A stretch of 64,000 nucleotides of DNA from Caballeronia sp. SBC1 (GCF_011493005.1 NZ_CP049156.1:186001-250000); one strand, 5' to 3'; shown: positions 54,505-63,004, numbered from the stretch's first letter. Notes: a model not told the origin generated them from the letters alone. Numbers and translations are program-made.

Positions 54505-55119
54505 CTATTGCGCTGCGCCGTTGGCGAGCAACTGGTTGCGCAAGCCCGGCGCCGATGTGCGCGGATCGAGCCAGATCGAGAAGAATGCGCGAGCGAAGTC
54601 GTCGCCGGGAATAGTGCCGATGACTTTATCGTCGGCATAAAACGTCGTGCCGCGTTCGGGCACGAATACGCCAATGACATGATCTCCCGGCTGCACGTCC
54701 GGGAAGATCTTTTCCATCTGCTCTTGCCATTGCGCCGTCTGTGCCTTGCTGGCGACCTTCAGGTCGTCCATTTCCTCGCGGCCTCTTTTGGCGATCGCGG
54801 CGCCCTTGAACGCACGCCCATATTCGATATCCAGCGCAAACGGCCGCGCGGTCAATTCCTTGCTCGACAGACCCGTCGGCCCAACAAACAGCTTGGCGTC
54901 GTAGATATGAAAACCGTACATGCGCAACTCGCCTTCGCCCTGCACGCGCGCTTGCGGAATCGTCTGGCGTACGACCGGCGCGGCGTCAAAGGCAAACGCC
55001 TGCAGCGGCAAGACGATCAGGATCAGCGCGAGCGCGGCGGCTCTCGCAATCAGGCGTGCTCCAGCGTGAACTGGATGACGTCGGTGTTCGAGTGCGCGAA
55101 CGCGGCCTCGCAATAACAT
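54505..55119 (-). CDS. Chalcone isomerase-like periplasmic protein
   Basis: Up to 204 aa. Hydrophobic signal-like stretch LIARAAALALILIVLPLQAFAF, then a ~165-aa domain (GEGELRMYGFHIYDAKLFV..., DVQPGDHVIGVFVPERGTTFY, FFSIWLDPRTSAPGLRNQLL) resembling the chalcone-isomerase-like/DUF family of bacterial secreted proteins. No ATG/GTG lies just before the signal peptide; the nearest in-frame ATG is at 55119, 70 nt inside the methyltransferase gene. A CTG at about 55053 is the alternative. Last gene of the lipid-modification operon. Function unknown; bacterial members may bind fatty acids. Confidence 0.75.
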   Translation of the reverse strand: MLLRGRVRALEHRRHPVHAGARLIARAAALALILIVLPLQAFAFDAAPVVRQTIPQARVQGEGELRMYGFHIYDAKLFVGPTGLSSKELTARPFALDIEYGRAFKGAAIAKRGREEMDDLKVASKAQTAQWQEQMEKIFPDVQPGDHVIGVFVPERGTTFYADDKVIGTIPGDDFARAFFSIWLDPRTSAPGLRNQLLANGAAQ

Positions 55120-56333
55120 AGGTAAAAGTCCCACAAGCGGATGAATCGTTCGTCGAATCTTTGTGCGCGGATCTCGTCGAGCCGCGCAACAAACGCGTTG
55201 CGCCACATCCTGAGCGTGCGTGCATAGTCGCGGCCAAAGGAGAACTGGTTGACCACTTTCAGCCCGTGGCGTTCCGCCGATTGCACGAACACGGCAGGCG
55301 AAGGCAGCATACCGCCTGGAAAAATATACTGCTGGATAAAGTCGGTGCTCGTCCTGTAACGCTCGAACAGCGCGTTGTCGATGGTGATCGTCTGCACGCA
55401 TGCGCGCCCGCCACGCTTGAGATTGCGCTTGATGCATTCAAAGTAGCTTGGCCAATATTCCTCGCCCACGGCTTCGAACATTTCTATCGATGCAATCGCG
55501 TCGAACTGGCCGTGGGTATCGCGGTAATCCTGCAGGCGAAGATCGGTCTGGCCGCTGAGCCCCGCGTCTGCCAAACGCTGCTGCGCGTAAGCCAGTTGTT
55601 CCGTGGACAGCGTCAAGCCGGTCACGTTTGCTTTCGCCTCGCTTGCGGCGAGTTGCGCAAATCCGCCCCAGCCGCAGCCGATCTCCAGCACGTTCAGGTT
55701 GACGCCATCGAGCTCCAGTTCGTTCAACAACCGCCGGTATTTCGCACGTTGCGCATCGTCGAGCGTCTGGTCCGGCGAGCCGTCGAAGAGGGCGCTCGAA
55801 TAGGTCATCGTGCTGTCGAGCCAGAGCTTGTAGAACGCGTTGCCGAGGTCGTAATGCGCGTGGATATTGCGCCGGCTGCCTTCCTTTGTGTTCGCATTGC
55901 GCAGATGCCGGAAGCGATTCGTCAACTTGCCGAACCACGAGCCGTAGACTACGGCCTCGATCGTCGTGCGGTTACGCACCATGATGTCGAGCAGCGCGGC
56001 GAGATCGTCGGTATGCCAGTCGCCTGCCAGGTAGGTCTCGGCAAAACCTATATCGCCACTCTTCAGCGCCGCTGCGCACACGTTCCAGTTGGTCAGCACA
56101 ACACGCGCGTAGGGAGGGTTGCCGGGGGCGTCGGCGGCTTGTCCGAAGCGGCGCGTGGTGCCGTCGGGGAGGTGGACATCGAGCACGCCGTATTGAAGCT
56201 GGCCCAAGAGGCTGAGCACCATGCGCGCCGCCGCGGGTTTGCGCCACGCGCGATGAGTCCGCAGCAAGGGCCGGATGAACCACGATGCAACCGGACTGCG
56301 AAGCGATGAAGAAGAGGAGGGCTGTGTCGACAT
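55050..56333 (-). CDS. cfa: Cyclopropane-fatty-acyl-phospholipid synthase family methyltransferase
   Basis: 427-aa SAM-dependent methyltransferase that modifies unsaturated acyl chains of membrane phospholipids. SAM motif VLEIGCGWGGFAQLAA (about 222-237), SIEMFEAVGEEYWP, QTITIDNALFERY and the C-terminal WDFYLCYCEAAF are all CFA-synthase hallmarks. The N-terminal ~110 residues form the SCP-2-like domain. Whether it makes cyclopropane or methyl-branched/furan precursors cannot be told from sequence. 7 nt after the DUF1365 gene. Confidence 0.93.
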   Translation of the reverse strand: MSTQPSSSSSLRSPVASWFIRPLLRTHRAWRKPAAARMVLSLLGQLQYGVLDVHLPDGTTRRFGQAADAPGNPPYARVVLTNWNVCAAALKSGDIGFAETYLAGDWHTDDLAALLDIMVRNRTTIEAVVYGSWFGKLTNRFRHLRNANTKEGSRRNIHAHYDLGNAFYKLWLDSTMTYSSALFDGSPDQTLDDAQRAKYRRLLNELELDGVNLNVLEIGCGWGGFAQLAASEAKANVTGLTLSTEQLAYAQQRLADAGLSGQTDLRLQDYRDTHGQFDAIASIEMFEAVGEEYWPSYFECIKRNLKRGGRACVQTITIDNALFERYRTSTDFIQQYIFPGGMLPSPAVFVQSAERHGLKVVNQFSFGRDYARTLRMWRNAFVARLDEIRAQRFDERFIRLWDFYLCYCEAAFAHSNTDVIQFTLEHA

Positions 56334-56340
56334 TTGCAAG

Positions 56341-57183
56341 TCACCTGGTCGGCAATTCGGCCCGCTCGTGCGAGACGTTCGCAGCCGGCGGAGTGGGTTT
56401 GCTCATGAACGGCACGCGCTTGAAGAACAGCTTCAGCGCCTGCCAGTGAATTTTCGCGACGACGCCGAACGTCATCAGCGGATAGCCGAAGAACACGCGC
56501 AGCACGTTGTGGGCGTCGAGCGGACGTGCGCTCCCCGCAATGCTGGTCAGCAGCAGCGGACCGTCGCCGTCGTCATAGTCGATGCGCGCGAGGGAGCGCA
56601 GCGGCTTACCGCGTTTCGGCGATGCAAACATGAAGCGGAACGTGTAATGCCCTTGCACCTTGCAGAACGGCGACACGTGGAAAACCTTGGTGACGGTGAG
56701 CGGCGAGCCGTTCAGGACGCCGCTGCCTGGATCGAGCAGATAGCAATGGCGCTCGCCGAAGGTGTTGTTCACTTCGCAGACCACGGCGCGCAACGCACCG
56801 TCTGCACGCTCGCAAAACCAGAAGCTCACCGGATTGAACACGTAGCCCAGCACGCGCGGGAACGTGTGCAGGAAGATCTCGCCGGTGGCGTCGTGGATGC
56901 CGTTTTCATGCAGCATCGATTCGATCCATTGAAGCGATGTTTGTCCATCGGCACCGTGGTCGCTATCGTAAAAGCTTAGTAAGCCGAATCGATTGGTCGC
57001 GAACAGGCGCGAGTCGCGTTGAGTACCTTGGGCCAATCTTGCAGCGCGAGCGCGCAGCGGTAGCCGTAACGTGTAGACGCCGTAGGAGAACGCGTTGCGT
57101 GCTGGGCGCAGCCGCTTGTGTCGCACGGACCCGACGAGCAGCAGGTCGGGGGCATCGAAGGATTGGGGGGCGGGCGTACTCAT
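56341..57183 (-). CDS. DUF1365 domain protein
   Basis: 280 aa, MSTPAPQSFDAPDLLLVGSVRHKRLRP..., a full-length DUF1365 member (core NPVSFWFC, EVNNTFGERHCYLL, KVFHVSPFCKVQGHY). Function not established; the family is regularly coded between an FAD-dependent oxidoreductase and a CFA synthase and has been linked to fatty-acid modification in stress or light responses. Its start overlaps the oxidoreductase stop by 4 bp, and the cfa start follows at 7 nt, so the three are translationally coupled. Confidence 0.92.
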   Translation of the reverse strand: MSTPAPQSFDAPDLLLVGSVRHKRLRPARNAFSYGVYTLRLPLRARAARLAQGTQRDSRLFATNRFGLLSFYDSDHGADGQTSLQWIESMLHENGIHDATGEIFLHTFPRVLGYVFNPVSFWFCERADGALRAVVCEVNNTFGERHCYLLDPGSGVLNGSPLTVTKVFHVSPFCKVQGHYTFRFMFASPKRGKPLRSLARIDYDDGDGPLLLTSIAGSARPLDAHNVLRVFFGYPLMTFGVVAKIHWQALKLFFKRVPFMSKPTPPAANVSHERAELPTR

Positions 57184-58475
57184 GCTGCAAGCGCCTGTGC
57201 GTTGTGGCTCAATGCCGCGATGGCGGTCAGCTTCGCGGCCGCTTCAAGCCCCGACTTCAGGCCGTCCTCGTGGAAACCGTAACCGGTCCATGCACCCGCG
57301 AACCACGTATTGCGTACGCCTTGCATCGATGGCAAAGCGCGTTGAGCCTGGACGGCGGCTTGATCGAAAACAGGGTGGCTGTAGGCGAACTCGCGCATCA
57401 CTGTTTCGCGGCGCGGCTCACGCACCGGATTCAGCGAAACGATGACTGGCGTCTTGAACGGCAACGGTTGCAGCTTGTTGATGAGGTAATGCACGCATAA
57501 CTGCGGCTCGCCCCCAAGCTCGCCGGTGCGGCTCTCGTAGTTCCATGCCGACCATGCGCGTTGCGCCGGCAACAACGAAGCGTCGGTATGCAATACCGCG
57601 CGATTCGGTTCATAGCCGATCGCGCCGAGCGTCGCCGATTCGTCGTGCGAGGGATCGGCGAGGAGGGCGAGCGCTTGATCGCTATGACACGCGAGCACGA
57701 CGTGATCGAAGTGTTCCAAACCCCGCGCGCTATCGATCTCCACGCCATGCGCGCTGCGTCTCACCGATGTCGCGGGCGCACCGACGCGGGCATCGCGGAT
57801 TACGGGCAGCATGCGCCGCACATATTCGCGCGCGCCGCCGTTGACGGTGTGCCATTGCGGCCGGTCGTTGACCTGCAGCAAGCCGTGGTTATGACAAAAG
57901 CGAATCAGCGTGCCAATGGGAAACGCCATCATCTGCGATGTGGAGCAGGACCAGATCGCACCGATCATCGGCAGCAGGTACCAGTCGCGGAAAGCCGTCG
58001 AAAACTTTTCGCGTTCGAGAAAAACGCTCACCGGCTCGGCGAGTTGAACGTCCTTGCCAGCCAGAGCCAGCGCGGTGGTCGTGCGGTTGAAGCGGAGGAT
58101 ATCGGCCAGCATGCGCAGGAATGACGGGCGCAGCAGATTGCGGCGCTGCGTGAAGACCGTATTCAGGTCGCTGCCCGCCCATTCCAGCCGACGGTCCGTC
58201 AGCGAGACGGAAAACGACATATCGGTCGCGGTGGTTGGGACGTCGAGTTCTTCGAACAGCTTCACCAGGTTCGGATAAGTACGGTGATTGAAGACCAGGA
58301 AGCCCGTATCCACGCCATGCGTGATGCCATCGAGTGTCACGTCCACCGTGTTCGTGTGACCGCCAAAGTAGCCGTTGGCCTCGAACAGCGTCGCGTCGAT
58401 ACCTGCCTCGGCCTTTGCCAGCCGGTACGCGCACGCCAGCCCAGAAATCCCCGCTCCAATTACCGCAACTTTCAT
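57180..58475 (-). CDS. FAD-dependent amine-oxidase-type oxidoreductase (lipid-modification operon)
   Basis: 431 aa. N-terminal dinucleotide-binding motif VIGAGISGLACAYRL, then FEANGYFGGHTNTVDV, and the C-terminal WFAGAWTGYGFHEDGLKSG flavin-binding end. This family (RSP_1091/UfaD-like, by recalled homology) sits next to DUF1365 and CFA-like methyltransferase genes; in Rhodobacter a related flavoprotein desaturates methylated fatty acids during furan fatty-acid synthesis. First gene of the operon, divergent from the CarH-like regulator. Confidence 0.9.
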   Translation of the reverse strand: MKVAVIGAGISGLACAYRLAKAEAGIDATLFEANGYFGGHTNTVDVTLDGITHGVDTGFLVFNHRTYPNLVKLFEELDVPTTATDMSFSVSLTDRRLEWAGSDLNTVFTQRRNLLRPSFLRMLADILRFNRTTTALALAGKDVQLAEPVSVFLEREKFSTAFRDWYLLPMIGAIWSCSTSQMMAFPIGTLIRFCHNHGLLQVNDRPQWHTVNGGAREYVRRMLPVIRDARVGAPATSVRRSAHGVEIDSARGLEHFDHVVLACHSDQALALLADPSHDESATLGAIGYEPNRAVLHTDASLLPAQRAWSAWNYESRTGELGGEPQLCVHYLINKLQPLPFKTPVIVSLNPVREPRRETVMREFAYSHPVFDQAAVQAQRALPSMQGVRNTWFAGAWTGYGFHEDGLKSGLEAAAKLTAIAALSHNAQALAA

Positions 58476-58772
58476 GACGTTGCTCCGTGTGTCTTTGTCT
58501 TTTGTGTCGACTGCCTGATGGCTCTGACGGCTCTTTGTCTGGAACTACCGGCGGCGGCTCATGCCGCGTTCAAGGTGATTTACGCAATCCCGGTCGCGAT
58601 GGATGCACGTGGCCGGAATTAAACGATCACTCGTTGACGACGTTTTGTCCAACATAAATAAGAATTTTCGTCTATATTTAATAATGTTTCGAATTGCCGG
58701 TAAAGTCCATAGATATACGGCTTGTGGCGATTTTTAGTCCATTTGTGAATCTATTAATTCAAGAGTTTGTCC
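58476..58772. promoter_or_regulatory. Divergent regulatory region with repeated TGGAC motifs
   Basis: About 297 bp between the CarH-like regulator and the oxidoreductase operon, AT-rich from 58650. On the minus strand TGGAC(A/T) recurs at about 58646-58651, 58705-58710, 58736-58741 and 58769-58774, all in one orientation with spacings of about 59, 31 and 33 bp (near multiples of three helical turns). Two related GACAAA boxes (58494-58502 and 58534-58541) lie nearer the operon start. Candidate operators for the MerR/B12 regulator. Not matched to any published consensus. Confidence 0.55.
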
Positions 58773-59810
58773 ATGACAAATACATCAGAAACCGGTCTAC
58801 CCTTGAACGTTGCGGTGGCTGGCGGGACAGAAACCGGAAGCCCAGCGCCGGTGAATCCCGACCCAGCGGGCACGGCGGAGGACAGTGATGTGACGGGCAT
58901 CGCGGGCGTCGGCATTGGTATTGGAGCGATTGCTCACGAGATCGGGCTCACGAAGGACACGTTGCGGGTCTGGGAGCGGCGTTACGGTTTCCCGCAACCG
59001 TTGCGATCTTCAGGCGGCGAGCGGCTCTACCCGCAGGAGCAGGTGACCAAGCTGCGTCTGGTCAAGCGTTTGCTGGATGCAGGGCACAGGCCGAGCAAAG
59101 TTTTGCCGCAATCCATCGCGCGGCTGCGGCAACTGGCTGAAGATTCAGGCGTGGGGCAGGATGCGCCGGACGTTGAACTCGACCGGCTCGTTGAGTTGCT
59201 GCGTGTAGGCCGATACGACGACTTCCGCTTCGAACTGCTCAAGCGCGCCACGCGCGAAGGGCTCGCGCGCTTCGTTCTCGACGTGGCCGCGCCGCTGTCG
59301 GCGAGGGTGGGCAATGCATGGGCTGCAGCCACGCTGCAGGTTTATCACGAGCATCTGTTCAGTGAAGCCATGCAGGTCACGCTGCGCTCGCTGATGCGCC
59401 CGCTATGCGAGGCTTTGCGCGGGCGCGGCACGCACCCGCGGGTGCTGCTCACCACGCTGCCGGGCGAGGGGCACGGGCTAGGCATCCTGATGGCGGAGGC
59501 CATGCTCGCGCTCGCCGATTGCGAGTGCATGGCGCTAGGAACGCAGACCCCGCAGCTAGACATTGTGAACGCCGTTACGGCCCATGAAATCGAGATCGTC
59601 GCGCTGTCGTTCGCTGCTTCCATGCCTGTGCAGGCCGTGATCAACGGACTCACGGAGTTGCGTGCGGCGTTGCCGCCGAAAGTGGCGATCTGGGTCGGCG
59701 GCAGCAGTCCCGCATTGCGGCGCAAGCTCCCTGACGGCGTGTTGAGCGTCGCGGGACTTGAGCCGATTGAAGCGGCTGTAGCGGAGTGGCGTCATAGCGC
59801 CATGCTATGA
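58773..59810 (+). CDS. MerR-family regulator with cobalamin-binding domain (CarH/LitR-like)
   Basis: 345 aa. A ~45-aa N-terminal extension, MerR winged helix (about 48-115: IGAIAHEIGLTKDTLRVWERRYGFP), a helical-bundle B12 domain with W183-x9-E193-H194 (the Wx9EH motif of CarH), and a Rossmann B12 domain with E232-G-H234-x2-G237, equivalent to the (D/E)xHxxG lower-ligand motif. This is the architecture of AdoB12-dependent photoreceptor repressors. The residue after W183 is Ala, where the upper axial His of Thermus CarH sits. ATG at 58773 chosen over a TTG six bases upstream. Divergent from the lipid-modification operon, its likely target. Confidence 0.92.
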   Translation: MTNTSETGLPLNVAVAGGTETGSPAPVNPDPAGTAEDSDVTGIAGVGIGIGAIAHEIGLTKDTLRVWERRYGFPQPLRSSGGERLYPQEQVTKLRLVKRLLDAGHRPSKVLPQSIARLRQLAEDSGVGQDAPDVELDRLVELLRVGRYDDFRFELLKRATREGLARFVLDVAAPLSARVGNAWAAATLQVYHEHLFSEAMQVTLRSLMRPLCEALRGRGTHPRVLLTTLPGEGHGLGILMAEAMLALADCECMALGTQTPQLDIVNAVTAHEIEIVALSFAASMPVQAVINGLTELRAALPPKVAIWVGGSSPALRRKLPDGVLSVAGLEPIEAAVAEWRHSAML

Positions 59811-60364
59811 TCGATGGGCAGTTTGCTGCATCGTCCCTGCATTGTCCCCTTCGCATAAGGGTTGACATCAAGGTTGACGCAGAGGTTGATGCAGCGAGGC
59901 CACTCAGGCGTGACCAGGGGCACAATTTATGGTCTCGCCGAGGTGTGGCGTAAAACATGTTGCGCCTTGCGCCTGTCACGTGCAAAAGGCATGCTTCACG
60001 CGGCGCACGCAGCAGGTTAGCCGCTGAGGGTTGGCAAGAGCCTCGCCAAGGAGCAGGGTTTACAAAGTATCAAAAAAGGCTTTAAACGAGCTTCATCACA
60101 GCTCGCGCTTCGTACTTACCTCAGGCACAGGGTTCGCTCCTCACCCACGGTAGACATTGCAATGCGGCTTGCGCTGCGCGTTTGCAACGGGCAAAAAGTC
60201 GCAGAGGGACGCGACAGGCGCTTCTTTACCGTTTTTGCATCTAAGCGCCTGATTCCCGCGTAAAATTGAAAGCTTCGCTGCTGGCCGCGCGGATTTCCGC
60301 GCGTAGCCGGCTAAAGTTACAACAGACAGAACTGTCGCACTACGTTGCAAACCAGGGGTGGACT
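59811..60364. other. Gene-free leader region before the desaturase-like gene
   Basis: About 550 bp without a convincing gene. Contains the tandem 12-bp repeat described separately. Because the next gene starts at 60365 with a plausible ribosome site (GGGGTGG), the long leader may carry more than one promoter. Confidence 0.5.
59859..59894 (+). repeat. Three tandem 12-bp direct repeats
   Basis: GGGTTGACATCA, AGGTTGACGCAG and AGGTTGATGCAG follow one another exactly (59859-59870, 59871-59882, 59883-59894). Each holds GGTTGA, like iterons or regulator half-sites. They lie 49 nt after the CarH-like gene and 470 nt before the desaturase-like gene. Confidence 0.75.
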
Positions 60365-61249
60365 ATGAACACGATGCTTTATCCGGAACTGTATAAATCG
60401 CTGGAATCGGTTCGTTGGGACATGGAGAAAGATATTCCCTGGGACAAATTCGACTCGGCGCTGCTCACCGACGAACAAGCCAAGACCATCAAGATGAACG
60501 CGATCACCGAATGGTCCGCGTTGCCCGCCACGGAAATGTTCCTGCGCGACAACCACAACGACAGCGATTTTTCGGCGTTCATCAGCGTGTGGTTTTTCGA
60601 AGAGCAAAAACATTCGCTCGTGCTCATGGAATACCTGCGCCGCTTCAAGCCTGAAATGGTGCCGACCGAAGCAGAACTGGATGCCGTTCGCTTCGAGTTC
60701 GATCCTGCTCCCCCGCTCGAAACGCTGATGCTGCACTTCTGCGGCGAGATCCGCCTGAACCACTGGTACAGGCGCGCGGCCGAATGGCATACGGAGCCGG
60801 TGATCAAGCATATCTACGAAACCATTTCACGCGACGAAGCACGTCACGGCGGCGCGTATCTGCGTTACATGAAGAAAGCGATGACGCAGACCGGCGATAT
60901 CGCGCGTGCCGCGTTCGCGAAGATCGGTGTCCTGATGGCTTCAGCACGGCGCACGGAAAAACCGTTGCATCCGACCAATCTCCACGTAAATCAGGCGCTG
61001 TTTCCGCGCGACACAATCCAGTCGCGTTTGCCGGACCCGGAGTGGCTCGAACACTGGCTCGACGAACAAATTCGCTTCGACGACAGTTGGGAAAAGAAGG
61101 TTGTCGAACGGATCCTGCATAACCTTTCCATTCTGTTCGAACGCTCGTTTGCCACGGCGCAGGAATTGAACAGGTATCGCAAGGAAGTCGTGCTGCGCCT
61201 GCAAGCTGCGCAAGGAACTGCACAAGGCGCGTCGCAACTGCCGGCCTGA
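60365..61249 (+). CDS. Ferritin-like protein resembling acyl-ACP desaturase
   Basis: 294 aa, helical. Carboxylate-bridged diiron motifs: TEMF (Glu ligand), EEQKHS (E-E-x-x-H, about 83-88) and DEARHG (D-E-x-R-H, about 168-173), spaced as in acyl-ACP desaturase/ferritin-like enzymes. ATG at 60365 gives MNTMLYPELYKSLESVRWDM. Soluble, with no membrane helices. It may desaturate acyl-ACP or oxidise another substrate. Adjacent to the lipid-modification locus, which is suggestive but not proof of a shared role. Terminated by a clear hairpin. Confidence 0.85.
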   Translation: MNTMLYPELYKSLESVRWDMEKDIPWDKFDSALLTDEQAKTIKMNAITEWSALPATEMFLRDNHNDSDFSAFISVWFFEEQKHSLVLMEYLRRFKPEMVPTEAELDAVRFEFDPAPPLETLMLHFCGEIRLNHWYRRAAEWHTEPVIKHIYETISRDEARHGGAYLRYMKKAMTQTGDIARAAFAKIGVLMASARRTEKPLHPTNLHVNQALFPRDTIQSRLPDPEWLEHWLDEQIRFDDSWEKKVVERILHNLSILFERSFATAQELNRYRKEVVLRLQAAQGTAQGASQLPA

Positions 61250-61273
61250 CGGGAATTCCAACTTGTTGTTCTG

Positions 61274-61310
61274 AACAGCCCGCTGGCTTTTGACCGGCGG
61301 GCTGTTTTGT
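61274..61310 (+). terminator. Terminator after the desaturase-like gene
   Basis: Stem AACAGCCCGC (61274-61283) with GCGGGCTGTT (61297-61306), then TTGT; 25 nt after the stop codon. Confidence 0.88.
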
Positions 61311-61432
61311 TTGTGAAGGGGGCGTTTCATGCGCAACGCGCTTGAATATGCTTGTGCGCCGCTGTGCGTATAAACGCGCGCCGGCACGCGTGGCACACTA
61401 CGGTCCTTCTGAATCCCTCATCGTTGACAGAC

Positions 61433-61924
61433 ATGCCCGCTCCTTTCGAACGCAAGATCATGACGCGCGACGCGCTCGCTGCTGTGCGCCCGCAATTCAC
61501 GTCGCCGGTAGTTTTCACGAACGGCGTTTTCGATATCCTGCATCGCGGCCATGTGACCTATCTCGCCGATGCGAAAGCGCTAGGTGCAACGCTGATTGTC
61601 GGCGTGAACAGTGACGCGTCGGTGCGCATGCTCGGCAAGGGCGACGACCGGCCGATCAATCGCGAAGACGACCGCATGGCGCTGCTGGCCGCGCTCGAAA
61701 GCGTGGATTGGGTGGTGAAGTTCGAGGAGTCAACGCCGCTGGAGCTGATCGGCGAACTGCATCCGGACGTGCTGGTGAAAGGCGGCGACTACGACATGGA
61801 CAAGCTGGCGGAATCGGCGTTGGTGCGGAGCTGGGGCGGCAAGGCGCTGGCCATTGCGTTCGAGCACGATCGCTCGACGACCGCGTTGCTCAAGAAAGTG
61901 CGCACGCAGGGCGCAGAGAAATAA
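61433..61924 (+). CDS. rfaE2: D-glycero-beta-D-manno-heptose 1-phosphate adenylyltransferase
   Basis: 163-aa nucleotidyltransferase that makes ADP-heptose precursor for the LPS inner core. Cytidylyltransferase-type motifs: FTNGVFDILHRGHVTYL (HxGH) and the ISSTxL-like RSTTALLKKV end. Separate from the HldE kinase domain, as in Burkholderia. ATG at 61433 (MPAPFERKIM) gives a sensible N-terminus; an upstream frame from 61352 lacks a ribosome site. Confidence 0.94.
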   Translation: MPAPFERKIMTRDALAAVRPQFTSPVVFTNGVFDILHRGHVTYLADAKALGATLIVGVNSDASVRMLGKGDDRPINREDDRMALLAALESVDWVVKFEESTPLELIGELHPDVLVKGGDYDMDKLAESALVRSWGGKALAIAFEHDRSTTALLKKVRTQGAEK

Positions 61925-61944
61925 GCGCGTCGCTGGAAAACAGT

Positions 61945-62184
61945 TTATTGCGTGAGTGGCGCCGCCTGCACGGCAGCCGCGGGCGCGGGACCACCGACCA
62001 CGGCCTGATCCGCGGCTTCTTCGGGGCTGATCGGGCGAACCCGTACCAGTTCCGGGTGGACTTGCCGGTCGAGATGTTGCGGTTCGCGTCCGCCGGCCGC
62101 CGGAAGCGGTCCGAAAACGCCTTGCACGACAACGAACATCAACAGGTTTGCCAAAAATAAAAGGGCGAGCAGCCAGCGCAACAT
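61945..62184 (-). CDS. Small membrane protein (SPOR-like remnant downstream of coaX)
   Basis: 79 aa: N-terminal membrane helix MLRWLLALLFLANLLMFVVVQ, then a short periplasmic part with REPQHLDRQVHPELVRVRP, which resembles the start of the SPOR-domain proteins found after coaX in other betaproteobacteria, but no SPOR domain follows. ATG at 62184 with GGAGCG upstream; the TTG at 62205 would overlap coaX. Probably a shortened member; it could also be a genuine small protein. Co-transcribed with coaX and birA. Confidence 0.75.
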   Translation of the reverse strand: MLRWLLALLFLANLLMFVVVQGVFGPLPAAGGREPQHLDRQVHPELVRVRPISPEEAADQAVVGGPAPAAAVQAAPLTQ

Positions 62185-62197
62185 GGAAAGCGCTCCA

Positions 62198-63004
62198 TCA
62201 ATCAAGTGAACGGGAAACGGCGGCTTCGCGAGCGATCAATGCAAGCCCCGCGAGCACGAGGGAGTCGTGGCGAGTATGCGGCACCTTGAGCGCGCCCGCC
62301 ACTTCGCTGGCGCCACCGCCGCTGAGAATCAGGCGTACGTCGTTGTTCCAAAGGGCGCGCAGATCGTGCCACGCACGTTCTATCAAACCGGCCTGCGCGA
62401 GCAGGCATCCCGATGACAACGCCGTACGCGTGTCGGTCGCGAAAATACCCTGCGATGAACTGATCGCGCGGCGGGCGGTGTCGGGCAACAGCGTGGGCAA
62501 TTGCGCCGTGTGGGTGCCGAGCGATTGCATCATCAGCAGCCAGCCGGGGGCGATCAGACCGCCGGTGAAGGTGCCATCGGCGAGCAACGCTTCGAGCGTC
62601 GTCGCCGTGCCGATGGTGGCAATCAGCAAGTTTTCCCCGGGATACGCCGCGTGCGCGCCGATCATGCCGCACCATCGGTCGCTGCCGAGCGCCGCTGGTT
62701 CCGTGTAGCGATTCGTTACGCCCGATTGTTGCGCCTGCGCGCGTACGATCGTGCGGGGCAAGCCGGGCCAGCGCGCATCAAGAAGCGTTGTAATCCGCTC
62801 GCCCACGCGCGGCCCCGCCACGTTCGAAATCCACACGCCTGCGGGTGTCGGCAAGCTGGACCAATCGGCTATATCCGTCAGAACGGTTTCGACGTCAACG
62901 TGTTCAAACGCGCCGCCGTTCAGCGTTTCATGGGCGGCGCTTACCAGCGACCACTTGATCCGGCTGTTGCCTGCATCGATAAGCAGAAACGGTGCACCAC
63001 TCAC
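62198..63004 (-). CDS. coaX: Type III pantothenate kinase
   Basis: 268-aa CoaX, first step of coenzyme A synthesis. ASKHA-fold motifs: [15 protein letters not shown] (phosphate-1), [27 protein letters not shown] and [14 protein letters not shown]. Single pantothenate kinase type in most betaproteobacteria. Overlaps the birA 3' end by 4 bp, so translationally coupled. Confidence 0.95.
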   Translation of the reverse strand: MSGAPFLLIDAGNSRIKWSLVSAAHETLNGGAFEHVDVETVLTDIADWSSLPTPAGVWISNVAGPRVGERITTLLDARWPGLPRTIVRAQAQQSGVTNRYTEPAALGSDRWCGMIGAHAAYPGENLLIATIGTATTLEALLADGTFTGGLIAPGWLLMMQSLGTHTAQLPTLLPDTARRAISSSQGIFATDTRTALSSGCLLAQAGLIERAWHDLRALWNNDVRLILSGGGASEVAGALKVPHTRHDSLVLAGLALIAREAAVSRSLD

